IMG/VR virus record: IMGVR_UViG_3300037247_000437 | Location: 1-64,000 of that record | From: a virus | Strand: one strand, 5' to 3' | Length of the DNA stretch: 64,000 nucleotides | Shown: piece after piece, positions 8,272-16,090 of the stretch | How the letters are laid out: each line of letters starts with the position of its first letter | Numbering within the stretch: the first letter of the stretch is position 1 | Made by a program: the position numbers and the translations under genes | The notes under the pieces: model-generated | What the model was told of the DNA's origin: nothing | What the model saw: only the letters and a program-made list of their open reading frames with translations | Databases searched by the model: none

Positions 8272-8496
8272 ATGAAAAAAGCACTATTTACATTGGATAT
8301 CATACTCATTATGTCACCATTTATATGCTTTGCAGCATGGGCAGAAATGCAAACCAGACATTTTAATGAGACGGTGAAAATCGAAATGAAAATTATTGAG
8401 GCCAGAAGTGACTATACGCAAATGTTACTTAAAGATCTAAGGGAGGGCATGAGCGAACTAGATAGTATAAATAAAAGAATTCAATCAATTAAATGA
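8272..8496 (+). CDS. single-pass membrane protein with coiled coil
   Basis: A 74-aa protein. An N-terminal hydrophobic segment (about residues 5-26) is followed by a charged helical tail with heptad character. Its topology suits a small inner-membrane-anchored coiled-coil protein. It sits between the two copies of the duplicated gene pair. Confidence 0.5.
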   Translation: MKKALFTLDIILIMSPFICFAAWAEMQTRHFNETVKIEMKIIEARSDYTQMLLKDLREGMSELDSINKRIQSIK

Positions 8497-8497
8497 T

Positions 8498-8722
8498 ATG
8501 ATTTTTTATAATTACCACAAAGGCATCTGTGATGACATAGATAGGATTATTGAAGAACTTAATCTTCTTGCATTGAAAGGAGAATCTGAATTAAAATCTA
8601 TCAAAAATGGTTGGCTAAAGCCAGTACAGCAATTAGCCCATCTCAATTCAAGATCAAAAATAAATTGCCTGCCGAAAATTCGAGCAAGGGAGAAGAAGCA
8701 AATATTTCTAAAAACGGCCTAA
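8498..8722 (+). CDS. small paralogous protein, copy 2
   Basis: A 74-aa paralog of the 7887-8117 product (NGWLKP turn, RSKIN, REKKQIFLKTA tail). The N-terminal third has diverged, while the C-terminal 12 residues are nearly the same. Function unknown. Confidence 0.55.
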   Translation: MIFYNYHKGICDDIDRIIEELNLLALKGESELKSIKNGWLKPVQQLAHLNSRSKINCLPKIRAREKKQIFLKTA

Positions 8723-8890
8723 ATGAAAATAGTAAAACTAACAGCGATTGTTACAATGACTGAAGATCATTATGACAAGGGAATGAAAGATCTAAAAAAC
8801 GAAATTCTTTCTGGCAAATTTCAAAGGGAAATGGTTGATCAGGAAAAGGGGAAAATATTAAAAGTGAAAGCAACTTTTGAAGATTTATGA
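8723..8890 (+). CDS. small paralogous partner protein, copy 2
   Basis: A 55-aa protein beginning MKIVKLTAIVTMTEDHYD, following directly on the stop of the previous gene and overlapping the next ATG by 4 nt. It is the positional counterpart of 8117-8260. Confidence 0.5.
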   Translation: MKIVKLTAIVTMTEDHYDKGMKDLKNEILSGKFQREMVDQEKGKILKVKATFEDL

Positions 8891-9324
8891 AATACTATTA
8901 TTTGTTTGTTCTGATATTCGGCATAGCCCCCTCCACACACAATAGGAGTGAATCAGAATTAAACAAAGAACAGAAGCAAATTGAAAGCTTAATCATAAAT
9001 GCCCAGGGCGAAGAAAAGGGAGTGACAAATAAGGACGATGGATTGATGGCCAATACCCCTTACTACATTGGTTCGATTTATGATCAGGTTACGCCAATTA
9101 TCGAAAGCGATCAGTTTGTAATGCCTGTTCTTAAATTTGGAATCCCGGGGAAGGAGCCGGAATATGCGGACGACAACGAAAGCCTTAGATTAGGATTATA
9201 TACATTGGGAAATCGAAAGGCTGTTATTCCTAAAGGGCGTCATGCCCTAAGCTCTATCCGGTTACAGAATAAATTGGCAAAGGATGGGAAGAAAAACGAG
9301 CTACAAAAACAAGATATGATTTAA
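8887..9324 (+). CDS. hypothetical protein with N-terminal hydrophobic segment
   Basis: A 145-aa protein. Residues 1-15 are hydrophobic and may be a signal sequence; the rest is soluble with a central DQVTPIIESDQFVMPVLKFGIPGKEPEY segment. Not recognised. It is the last gene before a strong terminator, so it ends a transcription unit. Confidence 0.5.
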   Translation: MKYYYLFVLIFGIAPSTHNRSESELNKEQKQIESLIINAQGEEKGVTNKDDGLMANTPYYIGSIYDQVTPIIESDQFVMPVLKFGIPGKEPEYADDNESLRLGLYTLGNRKAVIPKGRHALSSIRLQNKLAKDGKKNELQKQDMI

Positions 9325-9354
9325 AAGCCGCCGCATAAGTGGCGGCTTATTTTA
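9325..9354 (+). terminator. intrinsic terminator
   Basis: An 8-bp perfect stem AAGCCGCC/GGCGGCTT with an 8-nt loop (9325-9348) is followed by TATTTTA. It lies directly after the stop at 9324. GC-rich in an AT-rich context. Confidence 0.8.
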
Positions 9355-9367
9355 AAGTAGATGGTAA

Positions 9368-9901
9368 ATGGTAAATTATAAAATACAAACAAAATCTGGG
9401 CAATGCGGAATACATAACCTTGCTAATATCATGCGTAACAGGTCTATAATTGATACTTATGGAGATAAGGAAGCTTATGCGCCAACCGGAACCCATGAGG
9501 CGAATAAAATACTAAAATTAGAAGGATATAAATGGTCTATCGAGCCACTCATAATGCCAGCGTCATGGAGGCTAAAAATTCCATTCGGATATTTTAAGCA
9601 AGTATTAAATCACCTTATAACCGCGAATCCTGACATATCAAATCATTTCATGAGTTTTATATTATTCGTGCATAACGGGGACGGATTAGAATTTGGACTT
9701 CACGCTATTTCCCTTATTTCACATAAAGGAAGATTTGCGATATCAGATCCTCTAAATGCTTCATTTGAAATAATTGATAACCTGGATTCGATTCGTGATA
9801 AATATAAATACGTCAATGCTGTAAGCTCATTCATGAATAGAGATGGTGAGTTTGTGAGTTTTACACATGAATTTTATGGGCATACAGAATTATTTAACTG
9901 A
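9368..9901 (+). CDS. putative papain-like cysteine peptidase
   Basis: A 177-aa protein with the layout of a papain-like (C39/Josephin-type) cysteine peptidase. A Gln-Cys pair begins a helix near the N-terminus (GQCGIHNLANIM, Q12 C13), a His opens a strand late on (LHAISLI, H112), and an Asp/Asn follows in FAISDPLN (D127). The Q-C...H...D order fits the family; the target is unknown. It stands alone after a terminator. Alternative: an inactive structural relative. Confidence 0.5.
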   Translation: MVNYKIQTKSGQCGIHNLANIMRNRSIIDTYGDKEAYAPTGTHEANKILKLEGYKWSIEPLIMPASWRLKIPFGYFKQVLNHLITANPDISNHFMSFILFVHNGDGLEFGLHAISLISHKGRFAISDPLNASFEIIDNLDSIRDKYKYVNAVSSFMNRDGEFVSFTHEFYGHTELFN

Positions 9902-9930
9902 TATATAAAAAGAGTAAACGATTAACTAAA

Positions 9931-10206
9931 ATGAAACACATACTACTATCACTACTTCTATTTATTTTCTGTTCCTTCAGCGAAGTCCAGGCCCAGGACC
10001 ACAGATACAAAACATTCAGACCTGCCAAGGTTCAGAAAGTCAAACTAAAGAAATCAAAGCTCCCGAAGAAATACCGTTACAACGAATTAACAAAGCGCCA
10101 AAAGCGACACAAATCAAACAAAAACATTCAATCATGTGCGGAAATTCCAACCGCATTCGCAAAGATCAGAAAAAAGGATAAACGAAAAGTAATGAAATCA
10201 TTTTAA
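9931..10206 (+). CDS. small exported basic protein
   Basis: A 91-aa protein. A clear signal peptide (about residues 1-21, ending VQAQ) is followed by a very Lys/Arg-rich mature part of about 70 residues with a single Cys. Possibly periplasmic or secreted; the charge suggests binding to nucleic acid or to acidic envelope polymers. Function unknown. Confidence 0.55.
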   Translation: MKHILLSLLLFIFCSFSEVQAQDHRYKTFRPAKVQKVKLKKSKLPKKYRYNELTKRQKRHKSNKNIQSCAEIPTAFAKIRKKDKRKVMKSF

Positions 10207-10216
10207 ACTAGAAATT

Positions 10217-10531
10217 ATGCAAAAAACACAAAAGAAACCAGTAGTAGTTGAGTTTATTCAATTGACAGAAAATAACATCTCTGAAGTTTACGAAGAGGTT
10301 TTTAGTAAACCAATATTGAATTGCAAAATGGCAGAAAATCGGTGGGATGAGTACGAGGAAATTGTAAGGTTAAGAGGGATGCAATTAAAGACACCAGAAA
10401 GCGGTGAAGGCACACAGATTGCAAGCATAGGTGATTATATTGTATTTGGAGAGTCAAAAGAACTTGGAAGGCATTGTTGGCCGGTTAAGCCTGATTATTT
10501 TGAAAATGCTTATGACATAGTTAAAGAATGA
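10217..10531 (+). CDS. conserved phage protein, GDYIV-type
   Basis: A 104-aa protein. KKPVVVEFIQLTENNISEVYE at the start, then IGDYIVFGESKELGRHCWPVKPDYFENAYDIV. This matches a widespread small phage family (KPV.VEA.Q......G.YI..G..GE...C.P..F...Y) of unknown function. Ends in a 4-nt overlap with the next gene. Confidence 0.68.
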   Translation: MQKTQKKPVVVEFIQLTENNISEVYEEVFSKPILNCKMAENRWDEYEEIVRLRGMQLKTPESGEGTQIASIGDYIVFGESKELGRHCWPVKPDYFENAYDIVKE

Positions 10532-10686
10532 CTCACAAAAAGAAAACAGAGGACACAGCTCTTGCATGTGCGCAACTCCATGGAATAGGCAAGACAACCC
10601 CTGACGCAGAAGTAAGAATAAACCGGGTTTGCACTCAATACGGAGTGAAACCGAAGTTCATTAAAAAATTACTAACTTTGACGTAG
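10528..10686 (+). CDS. small hypothetical protein (52 aa)
   Basis: A 52-aa basic protein, MTHKKKTEDTALACAQLHGIGKTT, start overlapping the upstream stop (ATGA). The last codons include TAACTTTG (10673-10680), which resembles a -7 promoter element for the next gene. Unknown function. Confidence 0.5.
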   Translation: MTHKKKTEDTALACAQLHGIGKTTPDAEVRINRVCTQYGVKPKFIKKLLTLT

Positions 10687-10693
10687 ATAAATT

Positions 10694-11071
10694 ATGAGTG
10701 AATTAAAAAACTTTGAATTAGGGAAATCTTACATTCATTCATCAGGACAGAGAATGAAAATAGTTGGAATGGCAGAAACAGTTATTCATGGAAATGCCCT
10801 AATAGGCGAAGATGAGCGAGGCACATTGACGCCAATACAAATTGACTGCGATGAATTTCCAGAGGCAACAATAGGATGGAGAGAGGCAAGTGAAAAGTTA
10901 AAAAAAGTACATATATCTGACGTTGGGATTCCGTTTGTTGGCCTATCTGAAGATATAGCAAAAAAATATACAGAGGATAAACTGAAAGTCGTCAATACAT
11001 TATTGAGCGATGATTATAAAACAGGGTATAAAGAAGGCATTGAACACTTTATTAAAGATAAATTTCAGTGA
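10694..11071 (+). CDS. hypothetical phage protein
   Basis: A 125-aa protein. The first 70 residues (FELGKSYIHSSGQRMKIVG, then a GWREASEKLKKV block) resemble short phage proteins that carry a small beta-sheet domain; the tail is helical. Function unknown. The next gene starts with GTG overlapping its TGA. Confidence 0.52.
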   Translation: MSELKNFELGKSYIHSSGQRMKIVGMAETVIHGNALIGEDERGTLTPIQIDCDEFPEATIGWREASEKLKKVHISDVGIPFVGLSEDIAKKYTEDKLKVVNTLLSDDYKTGYKEGIEHFIKDKFQ

Positions 11072-11271
11072 AAAGCATTAAAGTAAAACCAGGCGAATCA
11101 TTTGAATTGATCATTACTGATGATAAAGGTAATGAAATGATGAAACATTGCTATGAGTTTGATCCTGATTCAAAAATAACGATTCAAAGAGGAAAAGGAA
11201 TATTTGAGGTTAAAATGGATTTAATGCCTGATATTAATTATCATGGCTTATTCAGGAGATCGGAATTATGA
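11068..11271 (+). CDS. hypothetical protein
   Basis: A 67-aa protein with GTG start (GTGA overlap with the previous stop), MKSIKVKPGESFELIITDDKGNE, probably a small beta-sandwich. Not recognised. Confidence 0.48.
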   Translation: MKSIKVKPGESFELIITDDKGNEMMKHCYEFDPDSKITIQRGKGIFEVKMDLMPDINYHGLFRRSEL

Positions 11272-11362
11272 GCTTAAGTTGTTTACATAAAATGCCCAAA
11301 TCAAACAATACGAGCTAAAATGTATGAATCTGGGATTGAATGTAGTTTATCTATTAAGAAAT

Positions 11363-11437
11363 AATTGTATAATATCAAGTGACAGGCTGGTGAAAAGCAG
11401 CGTTTGACCTTGAGGCATTGTATTAATCTAAGAAATG
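11363..11437 (+). repeat. 75-bp direct repeat, copy 1
   Basis: Identical over all 75 nt to 11619-11693, 256 nt downstream. It starts AATTGTATAATATCAAGTGA, contains GGCTGGTGAAAAGCAGCG, and ends in the ATG of the HTH gene at 11435. It therefore supplies that gene's leader and start codon. Confidence 0.95.
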
Positions 11438-11638
11438 ACAATGAATAAGTTAGCATATATCCTCCAGGAGATCAATGTAAGTGCATTTGCCCGGTCAATA
11501 GGAATGAATGAAAGCCTATTAAGGAAATACACAAATGGTATTGCCACACCATCCGAGAAGCAGTTAAAAAGGATTGAATCAGCTATTCGGGAACTAGGCA
11601 AAAGATTAAAGATAGTAAAATTGTATAATATCAAGTGA
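11435..11638 (+). CDS. small HTH-like protein between direct repeats
   Basis: A 67-aa basic protein. INVSAFARSIGMNESLLRKYTNG reads as a helix-turn-helix, followed by a basic C-terminal helix (KQLKRIESAIRELGKRLK). It resembles short phage Cro-like proteins. The start codon lies in repeat copy 1, and the last residues (KLYNIK and stop) are encoded by repeat copy 2. Tandem duplication of the leader therefore embedded this gene. Probably DNA-binding. Confidence 0.6.
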   Translation: MTMNKLAYILQEINVSAFARSIGMNESLLRKYTNGIATPSEKQLKRIESAIRELGKRLKIVKLYNIK

Positions 11639-11693
11639 CAGGCTGGTGAAAAGCAGCGTTTGACCTTGAGGCATTGTATTAATCTAAGAAATG
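11619..11693 (+). repeat. 75-bp direct repeat, copy 2
   Basis: Perfect copy of 11363-11437. It overlaps the end of the HTH gene and ends with the ATG of the next gene (11691), so two consecutive genes share one leader sequence. Confidence 0.95.
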
Positions 11694-11897
11694 GGAAAAA
11701 TAAAATCAGAGGATATCGTCACTAATCAAGTTATAAGGAATCTTAAGATATACTCACACGAATTAAGCAAATTAACTTTAAGACTTGAGGAGTTTGCTGA
11801 AAAGACCGGAATATCAATCGAAGAAGCATATCAAGAAATCAACAAAAAATTGATCTTAGAAAATACAGAGGCAAACCAGAAAAAAAAGAACAAGTAA
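11691..11897 (+). CDS. small hypothetical protein
   Basis: A 68-aa helical, lysine-rich protein. Its start codon is the end of the second 75-bp repeat, so it is probably regulated like the HTH gene upstream. No motif. The 207 nt after it show no convincing gene. Confidence 0.52.
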   Translation: MGKIKSEDIVTNQVIRNLKIYSHELSKLTLRLEEFAEKTGISIEEAYQEINKKLILENTEANQKKKNK

Positions 11898-12104
11898 GGA
11901 GAATGATTTCAATGTCACAAATGAAAGCCTTTTCATTAGCTAGTCAGATGATGACAGTTGAAAGTCAGCCAATATAAACAAGATCATTTGAATTAGGACC
12001 AACCATAGTATCAGATTAAAAAGAAATCTAAAGATGGAAGAAAAGAAAAATACAAAATAATGAAAGTATTTCTGTTTCATAGTAGGATATACGAAATAAA
12101 GAGT

Positions 12105-12112
12105 TATATTTG
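12105..12112 (+). promoter_or_regulatory. -7 element TATATTTG next to a start codon
   Basis: TATATTTG fits the Bacteroidota -7 consensus TAnnTTTG, and only 3 nt separate it from the ATG at 12116. The same TATATTTGTKTATGTCAAA arrangement occurs at 45917 and 51354. I see no clear -33 TTTG here. Confidence 0.55.
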
Positions 12113-12115
12113 TGT

Positions 12116-12508
12116 ATGTCAAAAGCAATAATAGCATTAAGATTCACATCAACTAGAAACGAAGCCGGATTTACTAGCGAAGATCAAGTTAATAAAGTTC
12201 AATTTAACGGCATTTGTGCTTATGATATTACTTCAGAAGTCGAAAGAATGATTGATGAAGATTACACGTTAGAGGATGCTATTGAAATCTGCGCCTTAAA
12301 GCAAGTTAAGTTTGACAACTGGCACGCGAGCAACACAAAAGGGAACTACGTAGCATTTAATTCTGAATTTGTTTCTCACGAAAGAGATAATCAGGATTTT
12401 TTAGGAAACAGAGCAGTAATAGTAAAACTTAATGATTATATCGGATTTGGTCAAATAGATATGGGGTCAGCTAATTATAAGTGTTTACCATTTGAATTAG
12501 TATCGTAA
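12116..12508 (+). CDS. hypothetical protein, possibly leaderless
   Basis: A 131-aa protein of unknown family, starting MSKAIIALRFTSTRNEAGF and containing FDNWHASNTKGNYVAFN. I chose the ATG at 12116 over the TTG at 12110 because the promoter element TATATTTG occupies 12105-12112. Transcription would then begin at or near the start codon. Its stop shares a base with the next ATG. Confidence 0.58.
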   Translation: MSKAIIALRFTSTRNEAGFTSEDQVNKVQFNGICAYDITSEVERMIDEDYTLEDAIEICALKQVKFDNWHASNTKGNYVAFNSEFVSHERDNQDFLGNRAVIVKLNDYIGFGQIDMGSANYKCLPFELVS

Positions 12509-12822
12509 TGAGTAGAATTATATACACATATAATATCACCTATATTGACGCGGGAGTGGTTCAGTTAAAAAACCTAATTGAGCATTTAGATTACATTACG
12601 TTCATTAAGCCGATGACCGGCATAATTGAAACAATAAAGGGGCAAAATAAAAATAAGCATACAAAGGAATCTTTGGACATTAAGTCAGTTCTTAGAAATG
12701 CGTTTGGAGAGAATTGGTTCACAAACAAAAGTCCGCTATTCGATGCGATACAAACCGCGAAATTGGAATTGCTACCACAGCAGGGCGGCACACATAATGT
12801 TTTTATAAAAAAAATCGTATAA
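12508..12822 (+). CDS. hypothetical protein
   Basis: A 104-aa protein; its stop and start bases are shared with both neighbours (TAATG). DIKSVLRNAFGENWFTNKSPLFDAIQTAK looks like a helical DNA-binding or assembly segment. Unknown. Confidence 0.52.
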   Translation: MSRIIYTYNITYIDAGVVQLKNLIEHLDYITFIKPMTGIIETIKGQNKNKHTKESLDIKSVLRNAFGENWFTNKSPLFDAIQTAKLELLPQQGGTHNVFIKKIV

Positions 12823-13010
12823 TGTTCTGGATACTAAACAAAAAGACACAGGAGCCAGGCAATGCCAGCAGCGTAGTTGCGCTATCTAACGAAACAGGAG
12901 TAAAGGAAAATTCTCTGTATGAACATTTTGGGAGAAAGAAGCTGATAGAATTCAATGACGATAATTTCAGAATTTGCAAAACCGAAGTATTAAAATCAAA
13001 AAGGAAATGA
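12822..13010 (+). CDS. small protein with possible HTH
   Basis: A 62-aa protein. ASSVVALSNETGVKENSLYEHFGRKKLIEF reads like a single helix-turn-helix unit. Basic C-terminus. It overlaps the next gene by 4 nt. May regulate the packaging genes, but this is only inferred from position. Confidence 0.52.
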   Translation: MFWILNKKTQEPGNASSVVALSNETGVKENSLYEHFGRKKLIEFNDDNFRICKTEVLKSKRK

Positions 13011-13648
13011 AAAAGAAAATGAAAAAGGGTTTCTTTTCTAAATCAAATGAAGAAAAAAACGAAGATGGAAACATTGAAATAAATGACGAGCTATTCAAAA
13101 AGTACCAAGAAAAGAATTTTCAAACCATCAACAGCATAAAAGAGGTAGGAATTCCAAAGCCGGGCGAACAGTTACGATTAATTACAATGAAGTCATTCAA
13201 TACAATTGCATTCATTGAATTGATAGCTAAATCAGAAATAATTGAAAGTATGATCTTAGTCATATTTGCAATAAACAAAGAAGCCGCAAAAGTGATTGTA
13301 GAATTGAAAAATGAGGGCAAGATAAAAAATATTGATTTAATTGTTTCATCAATCAGGAACGCAGGGCACAAAATCAAATCCAAGGCAGTTGAGTATTTGA
13401 AGCAAAACAATATTCCTATTACATTTGTAAACAGTCATGCAAAGATAAGTGCATTGAAAACTAAATCAAATGCCTATGTAATTGAGGGGTCGGGTAATTT
13501 TTCATATAATGGAAGAATTGAGCAATACATAATTGATAATGATCAAAAGCTATTTGATTGGACATCAAAATGGATATCAGAAATGAAAGAATTAATGGAG
13601 GATAAACGAGACTTTATACAGATATGCCAGGAGGAAAAGGAAATATAA
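13007..13648 (+). CDS. phospholipase-D-like domain protein
   Basis: A 213-aa protein with one PLD-type half site in the C-terminal part: HAKI (residues 144-147, H-x-K) and GSGNFSYNGRIEQY (161-174), preceded by a KQNNIPITFVNS strand. The PLD superfamily includes nucleases and phosphodiesterases that use H-x-K; one motif per chain implies a dimer. It resembles phage PLD-like proteins next to the terminase. I start it at 13007 (ATGA overlap) rather than an upstream TTG. A packaging or nuclease role is possible. Confidence 0.72.
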   Translation: MKKKMKKGFFSKSNEEKNEDGNIEINDELFKKYQEKNFQTINSIKEVGIPKPGEQLRLITMKSFNTIAFIELIAKSEIIESMILVIFAINKEAAKVIVELKNEGKIKNIDLIVSSIRNAGHKIKSKAVEYLKQNNIPITFVNSHAKISALKTKSNAYVIEGSGNFSYNGRIEQYIIDNDQKLFDWTSKWISEMKELMEDKRDFIQICQEEKEI

Positions 13649-14109
13649 AACCAGAGGACGGTAAGCAATTTAGTTCCGAATATCAACCAGAAGAGAAATG
13701 GACTGAAAAGAAAGCGGCAGACCTTGGAAAAGAGCTGATATCATGGATGAACTCGAAAGACCAGCATATCTTTTTTGAAGAATTTTTAATTTTAGAAAAT
13801 GATTATTATTCAGAATTGATATCATATTTGTGTAACAAATTTACGTCGTTTTCAAAACTAATAGACAGGGCAAAAAAAATACAAGAAATAAAACTGTATA
13901 AGTTCGGCGTTGGTGACGAATTAAACGCGGCAATGACAAAGTTTGTTCTGATCAACGAGCATAATAAAATAGGCGACAACAGCAAGGTGCAACACTCCGG
14001 AGATATCAACGACAACAAGCAAATAAACCTCACAATAAACAGCGCCAAAGGCAAAAAGGAAATCGATTTAGGCAAATACAAGGACGATGAAACTAAAAGC
14101 ACATCATGA
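13624..14109 (+). CDS. terS: terminase small subunit
   Basis: A 161-aa protein. MPGGKGNIKPEDGKQFSSEYQP and EKWTEKKAADLGKELISW, followed by FFEEFLILENDYYSELISYL and KFVLINEHNKIG, resemble terminase small subunits of Bacteroidetes phages. These subunits recognise phage DNA and load the large subunit. The tail is Asn/Lys-rich. It overlaps the PLD-like gene by 25 nt and lies 2.2 kb before terL, with small genes between. Confidence 0.78.
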   Translation: MPGGKGNIKPEDGKQFSSEYQPEEKWTEKKAADLGKELISWMNSKDQHIFFEEFLILENDYYSELISYLCNKFTSFSKLIDRAKKIQEIKLYKFGVGDELNAAMTKFVLINEHNKIGDNSKVQHSGDINDNKQINLTINSAKGKKEIDLGKYKDDETKSTS

Positions 14110-14192
14110 CTGGATTTGTAATATCAGTTATCATATGCATTATTTGTCTTTACATAGTCAAATTAGGAATTGAAAGACCGGATAAAGTTTAA
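14106..14192 (+). CDS. truncated membrane peptide, paralog of 15575 gene
   Basis: A 28-aa ORF, MTGFVISVIICIICLYIVKL then GIERPDKV, nearly identical in its first 23 residues to the N-terminus of the 171-aa protein at 15575. It is either a small membrane peptide or a remnant of a duplicated gene. ATGA overlap with terS suggests it can still be translated. Confidence 0.5.
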   Translation: MTGFVISVIICIICLYIVKLGIERPDKV

Positions 14193-14257
14193 CTATTCAA
14201 AGATTAGGCAAAGAAATAATGAGGTTTATACTAAAAAACTATAACTAATCAAAGATC

Positions 14258-14542
14258 ATGAAACAAGTAAAACGCAAAGTAAAAATTATAGAGGGAGTAG
14301 TAGCTGATTATAATGGTAAATATTGGGGGAAACAACATGGAGATGCGCAATATACCTGTAATGACTTTGGAGATTTAGATAATGCAGACATTAGCAATCC
14401 AGAATTTTGCACAAAACCAACAGACAAAACTTATGATCCTACAAATACAAATGGACGTAACCCGGATTATGATCAATTATCAAAAGCAAGACTAATTAAA
14501 GTTAGAAAAACAATAACGACCGAGATTGAAATAATAGAATAA
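14258..14542 (+). CDS. hypothetical protein
   Basis: A 94-aa protein: beta-rich basic start (MKQVKRKVKIIEGVVADYNGKYWG) and a Cys/Asp-rich middle (CNDFGDLDNADISNPEFC). It resembles small phage proteins in which a first strand is followed by DGDYWG-like turns. Unknown function. Confidence 0.52.
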   Translation: MKQVKRKVKIIEGVVADYNGKYWGKQHGDAQYTCNDFGDLDNADISNPEFCTKPTDKTYDPTNTNGRNPDYDQLSKARLIKVRKTITTEIEIIE

Positions 14543-14548
14543 ATAATC

Positions 14549-14774
14549 ATGAAAGACGAAAAGTACATTTTAACGCGAGATGTCATTATCCCGGCCGGTA
14601 CTGAGTTTGACAACTATTCCAACGAGGCAAAAGAAGCATTATTTTGAGGCAATTATTGGGTTACATCGCGGCTACACGGAATTCATCCGGATAACCGATA
14701 TGGATGACTTATTGAATTATTACTGTTATGACGGAGAAGATGATGAACCACTATTCAAAGAAATTGAATCATGA
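14549..14774 (+). pseudogene. IPAG-type small phage protein, frameshifted
   Basis: Frame 1 starts at 14549 with MKDEKYILTRDVIIPAGTEF and stops at TGA 14645-14647. Frame 2 continues KKHYFEAIIGLHRGYTEF to 14774. Removing one base in the A4 run at 14629-14632 joins them into a 74-aa protein that matches a phage family with an IPAG..F start and an FEA.IGL middle. True decay or sequencing error. Confidence 0.6.
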
Positions 14775-14992
14775 GAGATAAGGGATTAAGGGATATGTCA
14801 ATAGTAAAAGACAGGGAAAGTATATTCAATCTTGACGAAATCATTTCTTTATACTCAAGAACTCCTACAGACGGAAAGATTGACGGGCAATTTTATGAAG
14901 GATGTGATAGGCTGGAAATAATATTATGTCTTGCGAACGAAATCAGAAAGTTAAAATATGAGTTGAAACAAATTAAAATGACTGAATCATAA
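14771..14992 (+). CDS. hypothetical protein
   Basis: A 73-aa protein overlapping the frameshifted gene by 4 nt. SRTPTDGKIDGQFYEGCDRLEIILCLANEIRKLK suggests a short turn followed by a coiled coil. Unknown. Confidence 0.48.
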   Translation: MRDKGLRDMSIVKDRESIFNLDEIISLYSRTPTDGKIDGQFYEGCDRLEIILCLANEIRKLKYELKQIKMTES

Positions 14993-15085
14993 ATAAAGAA
15001 CAATACGAAAAAGAGATAAATCAAGCAAAATATAGAAGACAAAAAACATCAAGCAGAAAATGAGCAAAAACAAGCTATTAAAATC

Positions 15086-15565
15086 ATGAAAAAGAAAGAA
15101 CTTAGACAGGAACTACACGAGGCCATTGAAAAGGTATTCTTTTTCAATGAAAACAGTAAAGAATCACGGGAAAAACGACAGCTTTATAAAGAAAAGATCG
15201 AAGCATTAAAAGTAATTCTGAATAGTTATGATAAAAAGAAGCGAAAGAGATGGCGCGCTAGATTAGACATCCAAAACAATACAACTTTAGCCATTAAAAA
15301 GGTTTTTGATCAACCAACGGAAACATTAAATATAGATAGGATGTTCACACTTCAAACTAAGCATCAAGTGTGTATAGAATTAGCATCTACATCACAATAT
15401 GAATTTTATAAATTATTCGATCAATATGAAAAATTAAAAATGTACATGAATGAGAAAAAGGTAGGTTCAATGTTAAATGAAGCGGTAGTAAGCGCGTCTA
15501 AATATAATTTGGATTTGAATGATGTTATAAATAGCACAATTCAAATGGTAAAAATATTCAGGTAA
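15086..15565 (+). CDS. hypothetical helical protein
   Basis: A 159-aa highly charged, almost all-helical protein: KKRKRWRARLD basic patch in the middle and a long C-terminal amphipathic helix. No family recognised. Between terS and terL; it could be a packaging accessory, but nothing in the sequence shows that. Confidence 0.52.
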   Translation: MKKKELRQELHEAIEKVFFFNENSKESREKRQLYKEKIEALKVILNSYDKKKRKRWRARLDIQNNTTLAIKKVFDQPTETLNIDRMFTLQTKHQVCIELASTSQYEFYKLFDQYEKLKMYMNEKKVGSMLNEAVVSASKYNLDLNDVINSTIQMVKIFR

Positions 15566-15574
15566 AAGTTAATC

Positions 15575-16090
15575 ATGACAGGATTTATAATATCAATAAT
15601 CATCTGCATAATTTGTATTTATGTGGCTAAATTGGGAATCGAAAGAAAAATCATTAGCAACCCCTTTATAGTAGTTCGTAAATCTTATAAAGCCGCATTG
15701 GATATGAATCAGGCAATGGAAGAGGTTAATTGCTTAGCGGTTGACCCAAACATTATTTACGAAGAAACATTGTTCGGGAGGTATGTGATTGGGTATGAAA
15801 ATGAAGATTGTAGAAATGCGGCAAATGATCAATATTCCGATACAGAATATGAAACAGGCTGGATTGGCAGGGTTCCAGTAGGTTCAATACAGGAAGTATT
15901 CATATCAAAAGATATTAATTTAGAAATGACTGAACAAGGTAAAAAAGACAAGGAATTTATACAATCAGTTTATGACTCAGGATTAGGCCCTGGCTATTTC
16001 TTTGGTGATTGCGAGTGCCTTCATTATATCAACTCAGAACCAAACGACCCCAACGTTTTAGAATGTAAAGATAAAATGCTGAACGAATGA
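15575..16090 (+). CDS. single-pass membrane protein
   Basis: A 171-aa protein. Residues 2-20 (TGFIISIIICIICIYVAKL) form one membrane segment, followed by a soluble domain with three Cys in the last 40 residues (GDCECLHY, LECKDK). The N-terminus has a near-identical short copy at 14106. Unknown function. Confidence 0.52.
   Translation: MTGFIISIIICIICIYVAKLGIERKIISNPFIVVRKSYKAALDMNQAMEEVNCLAVDPNIIYEETLFGRYVIGYENEDCRNAANDQYSDTEYETGWIGRVPVGSIQEVFISKDINLEMTEQGKKDKEFIQSVYDSGLGPGYFFGDCECLHYINSEPNDPNVLECKDKMLNE

Noticed and set aside
11902-11976. 25-aa ORF preceded by AAGGAG
   Set aside because: A Shine-Dalgarno-like sequence is not used elsewhere in this genome and the peptide is too short to support.
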